Part shown: positions 54,860-59,561 of the stretch, piece by piece
Layout: every line of letters begins with the position of its first letter
How positions within the stretch are numbered: position 1 is the stretch's first letter
Source of the DNA: Pseudooctadecabacter sp.
GTDB lineage: Bacteria; Pseudomonadota; Alphaproteobacteria; Rhodobacterales; Rhodobacteraceae
DNA: 59,561 nt
Reading direction: 5' to 3'
NCBI RefSeq assembly: GCF_020627745.1
Contig: NZ_JAHDGE010000013.1
Location: forward strand, 1 to 59,561
Program-made: the position numbers and the translations under genes
The notes under the pieces: model-generated
Database searches by the model: none
What the model saw: the letters and a program-made list of their open reading frames with translations, nothing else
Told to the model about the DNA's origin: nothing

Positions 54860-55606
54860 ATGACATATTGCGTCGCCATGCGCCTGAACCGCGGCCTTGT
54901 GTTCATGTCCGACACACGGACCAACGCAGGCGTCGACAACTTCGCCTCAACCCGCAAAATGTTTACCTTTACCGTTGAAGGCGAACGCAACATCACATTG
55001 ATGACAGCCGGCAATCTGGCGACCACGCAGGCGATGATCAGCCTGCTTGAGGAACGCACGCAAGCCGCAGATGACCGCGATCCGTCTATCCTGAGCCAGC
55101 CCACGATGTTTCAGGTCGCGCGGCTTGTGGGGGCCACCCTGAAAGAGGTGATTTCCTATTCCGCGCCGGGTGGCCCGGCCTCTGCCGATGCGTTCGGGGC
55201 ATCGGTGATCGTCGGCGGGCAGATCGCGGGCGGCAAGCCCACCATCTTTCTGGTCTATCCGGAAGGCAATTTCATCGAAGTGTCCGAAGACACCCCGTTT
55301 TTCCAGATCGGAGAAACGAAGTACGGCAAGCCCATTCTGGTGCGCGCCTTCGATCCGGATTTGACGTTTGAGGACGCGATGAAGCTGTTGCTTGTGTCCT
55401 TTGACAGCACCGTAAAATCCAACCTCTCGGTGGGGCTGCCCTTTGACGTGCATCTGTTCGAAGACGGACAGTTTGATGCATCGCGCCGGGGCCGGGTCGA
55501 GGTGGATGATCCGGTTTATCGTACCATTTCAACAGGGTGGGGTGAGGCGTTAAAGACAGCACTGGATCAGCTGCCCGCCTACAAGATCACCTCAGACGAG
55601 GTCTGA
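54860..55606 (+). CDS. Anbu-type proteasome-like peptidase
   Basis: A 248-residue member of the proteasome beta-subunit superfamily, the Anbu (ancestral beta subunit/bacterial proteasome homologue) branch. After Met removal Thr would be residue 1 (MTYCVAMRL); the catalytic partners fit the family with Asp17 in MSDTRTNAG and Lys32 in STRKMF, counting from that Thr. The body holds ITLMTAGNLATTQAMISLLEE and the GASVIVGGQI strand. It is not HslV: HslV starts TTI/TTV and needs HslU, which is absent here. Anbu is known to cluster with ATP-grasp, alpha-E and transglutaminase genes, exactly as here. Its substrate is unsettled. Confidence 0.92.
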   Translation: MTYCVAMRLNRGLVFMSDTRTNAGVDNFASTRKMFTFTVEGERNITLMTAGNLATTQAMISLLEERTQAADDRDPSILSQPTMFQVARLVGATLKEVISYSAPGGPASADAFGASVIVGGQIAGGKPTIFLVYPEGNFIEVSEDTPFFQIGETKYGKPILVRAFDPDLTFEDAMKLLLVSFDSTVKSNLSVGLPFDVHLFEDGQFDASRRGRVEVDDPVYRTISTGWGEALKTALDQLPAYKITSDEV

Positions 55607-56074
55607 CAGTTTCAACCGCTGGATTTTCCCTGACGGGCCCTTGGGCAGTTCGGGCAGAAAGTCGATGCAGTCGGGGGATTTGAACGCGCCCAGACGGTCG
55701 TGGCACAGGGCGATCAATACAGCCTCCGACAGGATAGAGCCGCTGCGGATCGCCCCGGCAGCCACAACTGCATCGCGATAGCTTTTGCAGGGCCGCGTCA
55801 AGGCTGCGGCTTCGATGACGTCAGGTTCGGAATAAAGGACTTCGTCGATTTTGCGCGGGGCGATGTTTTCTCCGTCCTTGATGATCAACTCCTTCAAGCG
55901 ACCGGTGACGTCGACATAGCCGTCGGCGTCCATATGTCCCTGATCGCCGGTGCGCAGCCAGTCACCTGCAAAAGTTTTGGCCGTGGCGTCGGGATTGTGC
56001 AGATATTCGGCCAACACATTAGGGCCACGCACGGCGATTTCACCGCTGTGCAAGGGTGGGGCGAGGGCCGCCGT
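55592..56074 (-). pseudogene. AMP-binding acyl-CoA ligase, C-terminal remnant
   Basis: About 160 codons of an AMP-forming ligase C-terminal domain: SGEIAVRGPNVLAEYLHNP, WLRTGDQGHMDADGYVDVTG and GRLKELIIKDGENIAPRKID, then the end with LPKGPSGKIQRLKL and its catalytic lysine. The N-terminal two thirds of the enzyme, including the AMP-binding motif, are missing and an in-frame stop lies at 56077-56075. Its 3' end overlaps the Anbu gene end by 15 bp. It looks like a truncation made when the island on the right formed. Confidence 0.85.
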
Positions 56075-56192
56075 TCAGCCACCTGTCAGAAGGCTCGCAT
56101 GCGTATGAACGACCTCCTTGGGCGTGAAGCGCTTTTCGTGCAACATCCGACAATTCCGATAGTGCCCAGCTCATGGGGTTGAACAACCACAT

Positions 56193-56489
56193 GTGTTTGG
56201 GATGGCCACGGCGCTGGCCTTCGCGGTGACGGCCATTGCGGGTATCCTGCTGGGCGTGCGCACCAGCTTTGGTCTGTCCGCGGGTGGTGTGCGCCTGATA
56301 ATTGGGGGCGAGGATGGGATTATAGGGTGGCTCGGCTATGGTTGGGGCACGATCGTGCGTGGCGTCATTCTAAAGGTCGCGCAGACCCTGGCTCAAAATG
56401 CGCGCCGGTCACATCGCGATTCTAGTCGCCTCGGCCATCCACCCGCAGGGCCCGTTTCCGAGGGTGGAATATTGAGCGCGCGCTGTTAG
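56193..56489 (+). pseudogene. Hydrophobic protein remnant, possibly DUF2975-like
   Basis: A 98-codon open frame with one clear hydrophobic helix (about residues 3-24) and a second, weaker one near 42-64 (GIIGWLGYGWGTIVRGVIL). The piece GVRLIIGGEDGIIGWLGYGWG faintly recalls DUF2975-type membrane proteins. The C-terminal 30 codons look like random low-complexity reading. It lies in the decayed island with no ribosome site, so I treat it as a remnant, not an active gene. Confidence 0.35.
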
Positions 56490-56643
56490 AACCAGCCGCC
56501 TTGCTTAATCGGCCACCGTCATCACGCTCAAGGCACCCAAATCCGTTTGGGGTCTGATCCGCAGCCGCTTGATCTGGAACTTTTCCCCTCAGCTACCGCG
56601 TCCGCACCGACGCCGACGAAGGACCCTAACCCTTGGCCGAACA

Positions 56644-57210
56644 TAGCGCACCATCATCATCTGTTCGGTCAAAGGCGCGATCCATACGCCAACAATGTCG
56701 GATGCTTTGCGCTACACCTATGATGACATCACCGCCCGAGCGATCGAAGCGGTAGAGGCCGGAGCCTTGATCTTGCTCCTTCATACCCGCGACAATAAGA
56801 CGGGCGCGCCTTCAGTGAACCATGACGATAACAGCCCCTTTCTGGGCTGCATCAAACAGGCCAGTGATGTTGTGATGAACATTTTTAACCGGTCAATCGC
56901 TCACACTGTCCATTCAAGACCGGATCAAGCCCGCAGCCACGTTCAGCGCAGAAATGCGCCGCATGAACATGGGGTCGATGAATTTCAGCTTTAACCCGCT
57001 CGCCAGACGCGTCGGCGATGACGATTGAGGGTTCGACTGGGAAAAGGATTATGTCGCAAATCCCCACGGCGACCACCGGCAGCCAGATGGGAGGTCACGT
57101 GGGCGTGGGGCTAGACAACAGCTTGTTCATCTCGCGCGGGGAACGAGCCGAAATCAACGCCCGACGGATGGCGAACGTCAGACCCATATTAGGCCGACGC
57201 GAACATACAG
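56644..57210 (+). pseudogene. Beta-keto acid cleavage enzyme (BKACE, DUF849) pseudogene
   Basis: Pieces of one BKACE protein can be read in order across three frames. In the frame of 56650: IIICSVKGAIHTPTMSD, ITARAIEAVEAGALILLLHT and RDNKTGAPSVNHDDNSPFLG. In the frame of 56921: RIKPAATFSAEMRRMNMGSM and NFSFNPLARRV, then an in-frame stop. In the frame of 57018: GGHVGVGLDNSLFISRGERA followed by a truncated C terminus. At least two frameshifts and one stop are visible, and the HLHAR zinc motif has become LLHTR. Intact relatives convert beta-keto acids with acetyl-CoA. It is dead here. Confidence 0.82.
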
Positions 57211-58115
57211 AGGTTGCCCCTAAAGGATGTTTGGAGCCGCAGCGCCATTGATCCAACTGGTGCCCCAAAGGCCGCGAAAGAGCAGTTGTATATTCTGGAC
57301 GATCTAGCCTTTGGTGCAACATCGAAGGTCGCGCCGAAATTCACATCTCATCCTGCCCGCGCCAGTCTATGGACAGCAGCCTGTAAAGGCCCTGCGTTCC
57401 TCAGTTATTCAACCAATTACCTGATCGACGCCGACAACAGCGTCATCGCTGACGTGGAAGGGACGCGGTCGATACGACAGGGTAAAGTCGGGGCCGTGCG
57501 CGTTTTATTGGATCGTATCAACTAACAGCATGACACCGGCTCTGAGCGTTGGATCGCAGATACAGCGTCCGGTTCTGACCCAGCGCTGGGTTGGCTCGTT
57601 GAGTGGGATATCAAACCTTACATTGCTGTTCTGGAAAAAGGGGGTCGTACCAACGGCACCTGGTTTCGTGCTGACTTTGAATGTGATCCAGAAGATAACA
57701 AATACATGCGCCCCGAAGGTGAGCCGTTAAAGCACTTCTGACGGAATTACTCGGACCCAAACCGTGGCTCAACCGGCAAGGGCGTTGCCCGGCATCAGGC
57801 GTCAAAGCAGACCTGTCAGGCCTGCCCATCGAAGATAAAGTGCGGCCAGACAGATGCGGCGAAGATCACCCGAGAAGAGCATTGCGACGCCCGGCAGGTC
57901 GCCGGGCATATTTAATAAATCAGGCAATGCGCAATCTTTATGCGGCTTCGAAGAAAGGACCAGATGCTTTTCGCCCACCTCAAACGCATCCTTGGGCTGG
58001 GAAGGCTCCGATTGCGCGGCCCATGTGGTACAAATGACGAATTCCCGCCCGCGGCCACCACACAGAACCTCCGGACACTGGCGAAGATATGTCCTGCACC
58101 GTAGCAAACGCGAAA
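57211..58115 (+). pseudogene. IS1182-type transposase pseudogene
   Basis: A degraded IS transposase missing its N-terminal third. In one frame: DDLAFGATSKVAPKFTSHPA and KGPAFLSYSTNYLIDADNSV, then an internal stop at 57523-57525. Continuing after it: RWIADTASGSDPALGWLVEW, GGRTNGTWFRADFECDPEDN, then another stop. In a third frame: DQMLFAHLKRILGLGRLRLR and a FPPAATTQNLRTLAKICPAP end. The STNYLID and MLFAHLKRILGL pieces and the closing LLAATAQNLRKLAK-type end are typical of IS1182-like elements. No terminal inverted repeat could be assigned with confidence, and both flanking genes are cut, so the element is old. Confidence 0.8.
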
Positions 58116-58285
58116 AGCTGAAAAGAAAGACGCTCGCTTTCTACTCTGGAGCGCCACTATTTGCGCCAGCGGCACTTTGTTTTTTACACAATCGGTGGGA
58201 AGCGAATTTTTGCTGCAATTGCAAAGTGTTCGGGATGAAGTTTCCAATGCGGACCTATCGCATATTCAAACGTTTCATTTTTTGA

Positions 58286-58867
58286 GAAACCCACCGCTTG
58301 CTTCCTCGCGAGGCGGCGGAGTTTGCCAAAGCGGTCGAACCTGTCGGGCTCTATTGGCTTGAAGACCCGACACCTGCCGAAGATCAGAATGCCCTGAAAC
58401 TTATCCGCCAGCATTCCACCACGCCCATCGCCATCGGCGAGGTGTTCAATTCCATCTGGGATTGTAACGCGCTGATCGAACGTGAACTGATCGATTTTAT
58501 CCGTATTGCCGTGACCTACGGTGGGGGCATCACGCCTGTCAAACGTATCGTCGACCTTGCCGGATTGCACCACGTCCGGACGGGTTTTCACGGCGCCCCC
58601 AGCCATTCGCCTATTTCCATGGCGGCACAGCACCACTTGAACGCATGGGCTCCGAATTTCGGCATTCAGGAATACCTCGTGCTCGGCACGCCCGAATGTG
58701 ACGCTTTGTTCCCATCCGATCATGTTATGGAAAACGGAATGGTCTACGTCAGCGATGCGCCGGGGCTTGGTGTTGATTTTGATGAAACCGAGGCTGCGAA
58801 ATATGAATACCAAGCGGGCAGCCATCCGGTCGTGCGATTGCAGGACGGGACACTATGGAATTATTAA
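58286..58867 (+). pseudogene. Mannonate-dehydratase-type enolase superfamily, C-terminal fragment
   Basis: About 193 codons of clean reading frame covering the C-terminal half of a ManD/RspA-type enolase-superfamily enzyme. Matching parts are HRLLPREAAEFAKAVEPVGL, YWLEDPTPAEDQNALKLIRQ, IAIGEVFNSIWDCNALIERE, GGGITPVKRIVDLAGL, then the family end GVDFDETEAAKYEYQAG and LQDGTLWNY. The N-terminal capping domain and the first metal ligands are missing, and an in-frame stop lies at 58283-58285. No ribosome site precedes the first TTG/ATG, so it should not be active. The transposase remnant directly upstream suggests the truncation is insertion-related. Confidence 0.87.
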
Positions 58868-59517
58868 AGGCGGTGTCACCTAACGAGGCATCGAACGGAT
58901 GGCCGTTCATAAATGTATGAAAGCAAAGTTTGATTTTTGACGACCGCGAAGCAGGGTGACACGAGGATACGCGGTCGGCAGATAGGTGAAGACGTTGCAA
59001 ACTTGCGATAGATCGGCGCACCAGCCAGACGGCAATTGCCGGTCGTGAGGTCTCGTTCCTCTTCAAATGATACGCCGCCGGTTCCGAGCGCGAATATGAG
59101 GCGCGGCGTGCGGCGTCACCTTTTGAGGCGGACGCACCGAGAAATTGTTGAGCCTGTATGGCTGACGACAAAAAACATGGACCAAACGCTGGGCCGACAC
59201 GTCTGAGTGTATTGAAATTTTGAGGCAGCTTGGCTGGCTGCATGCAACAACTCTCGGGTCGTTCGAACGGCAGTTATGGGCCGATCCTTTTCGATCAGGG
59301 GCTAGTGCCAGTCAGTTGGCAGCCGTCTTTAAATGAACGCAAAAGCATGCGACCGTGATGATTGAGGTCTAAGCGGTGGTTGGATCAGTCAAAACCGACA
59401 AGATTTTAGAGCTTTACGCAGAGGCGGAAAAGAACGCCGCTCGAACGTAACCGTAAAATGCCCTGAAAAATGGCGCCCTGGAAATCGACGCCCGAACAGA
59501 TAAGTGCTTGATTTTAT
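58868..59517. other. 650 bp with no supported gene, beside tRNA-Cys
   Basis: I see no gene with credible family features on either strand. Codon use is poor and stops are frequent. A short plus-strand stretch at about 59129-59194 reads EIVEPVWLTTKNMDQTLGRH and weakly resembles the VEPIWTTKTETASRVRGR core of P4-type tyrosine integrases, which would fit the tRNA end next to it; this is a hint only. Confidence 0.5.
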
Positions 59518-59561
59518 TGGAGGCGAGTACCGGAATCGAACCGGTGTACACGGATTTGCAA
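59518..59561 (-). tRNA. tRNA-Cys (GCA), 3' half, cut by window edge
   Basis: On the minus strand the window begins in the anticodon loop (TTGCAAA, anticodon GCA) and continues through the anticodon stem, T arm (ACCGG-TTCGATT-CCGGT), acceptor strand ACTCGCC, the U73 discriminator typical of tRNA-Cys, and an encoded CCA. The 5' half lies beyond the edge. Its 3' end faces the decayed island, the side where tRNA-targeting elements insert. Confidence 0.9.

Noticed and set aside
54860-55606. HslV proteasome-like peptidase
   Set aside because: No hslU nearby, the N terminus is MTYC instead of the HslV TTI/TTV pattern, and the ATP-grasp/alpha-E/transglutaminase context is that of Anbu.
58286-58867. 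Intact short dehydratase gene
   Set aside because: It lacks the N-terminal capping domain and first metal ligands of the enolase superfamily and has no ribosome binding site, so it is a fragment.
1-59561. CRISPR array, intact prophage or full toxin-antitoxin system
   Set aside because: No regularly spaced direct repeats, phage structural genes or paired small toxin/antitoxin genes were seen in this window.

Overview
The window looks like a chromosomal segment of an alphaproteobacterium of the Rhodobacteraceae (Roseobacter group). The basis is high GC, very dense gene packing with 1-8 bp overlaps, the cytochrome aa3 oxidase order ctaC-ctaB-small ORF-ctaG-ctaE-SURF1 followed by thrC and an M16 peptidase, lysC followed by a GAF-containing ptsP, and many Rhodobacteraceae-type ABC transporters. 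I cannot name genus or species from sequence alone.

Layout. (1) 1-4506, minus strand: topA (cut by the window edge), dprA, a small membrane protein and tldD. (2) 4699-9063, plus: cytochrome c oxidase subunits II and III with assembly genes (haem A farnesyltransferase, a small one-helix protein, Cox11/CtaG, SURF1). (3) 9065-17929, plus: thrC, M16 peptidase, GNAT, FAD-linked 2-hydroxyacid-type dehydrogenase, lysC, GNAT, ptsP. (4) 18046-27317: single genes and small units (DUF4394, DUF3179, EcsC, GNAT, flavin reductase, SulP, mtnP-apt salvage pair, SDR, DUF1178, Nudix). (5) 27376-29863: modABC molybdate importer. (6) 29856-44016: two complete peptide-type ABC importers back to back. The minus-strand one is tightly packed with an M20 deacylase, an aldehyde dehydrogenase and an S58/P1 aminopeptidase; the plus-strand one starts divergently from the M20 gene. 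(7) 44115-51481: a sugar/cyclitol regulon with a periplasmic binding protein, permease, single-domain ATPase, LacI-type repressor, two Gfo/Idh/MocA dehydrogenases and an IolE-like TIM-barrel enzyme. Identical palindromic operators lie upstream of both transcription units. (8) 51663-55606: a four-gene unit of circularly permuted ATP-grasp, alpha-E protein, transglutaminase-like protease and Anbu proteasome-like peptidase. (9) 55592-59517: a decayed island of pseudogenes (CoA-ligase C terminus, beta-keto-acid cleavage enzyme, IS1182-type transposase, mannonate-dehydratase-type enolase C terminus) ending against the 3' end of a tRNA-Cys gene at the right edge.

The most interesting parts are the Anbu operon, whose conserved four-gene content is known but whose substrate and product are not settled; the dual-operator LacI regulon with an incomplete inositol-like pathway; the peptide-import/M20/ALDH/S58 cluster; and the tRNA-Cys-adjacent pseudogene graveyard. 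I found no CRISPR array, no intact mobile element, no prophage and no recognisable riboswitch.
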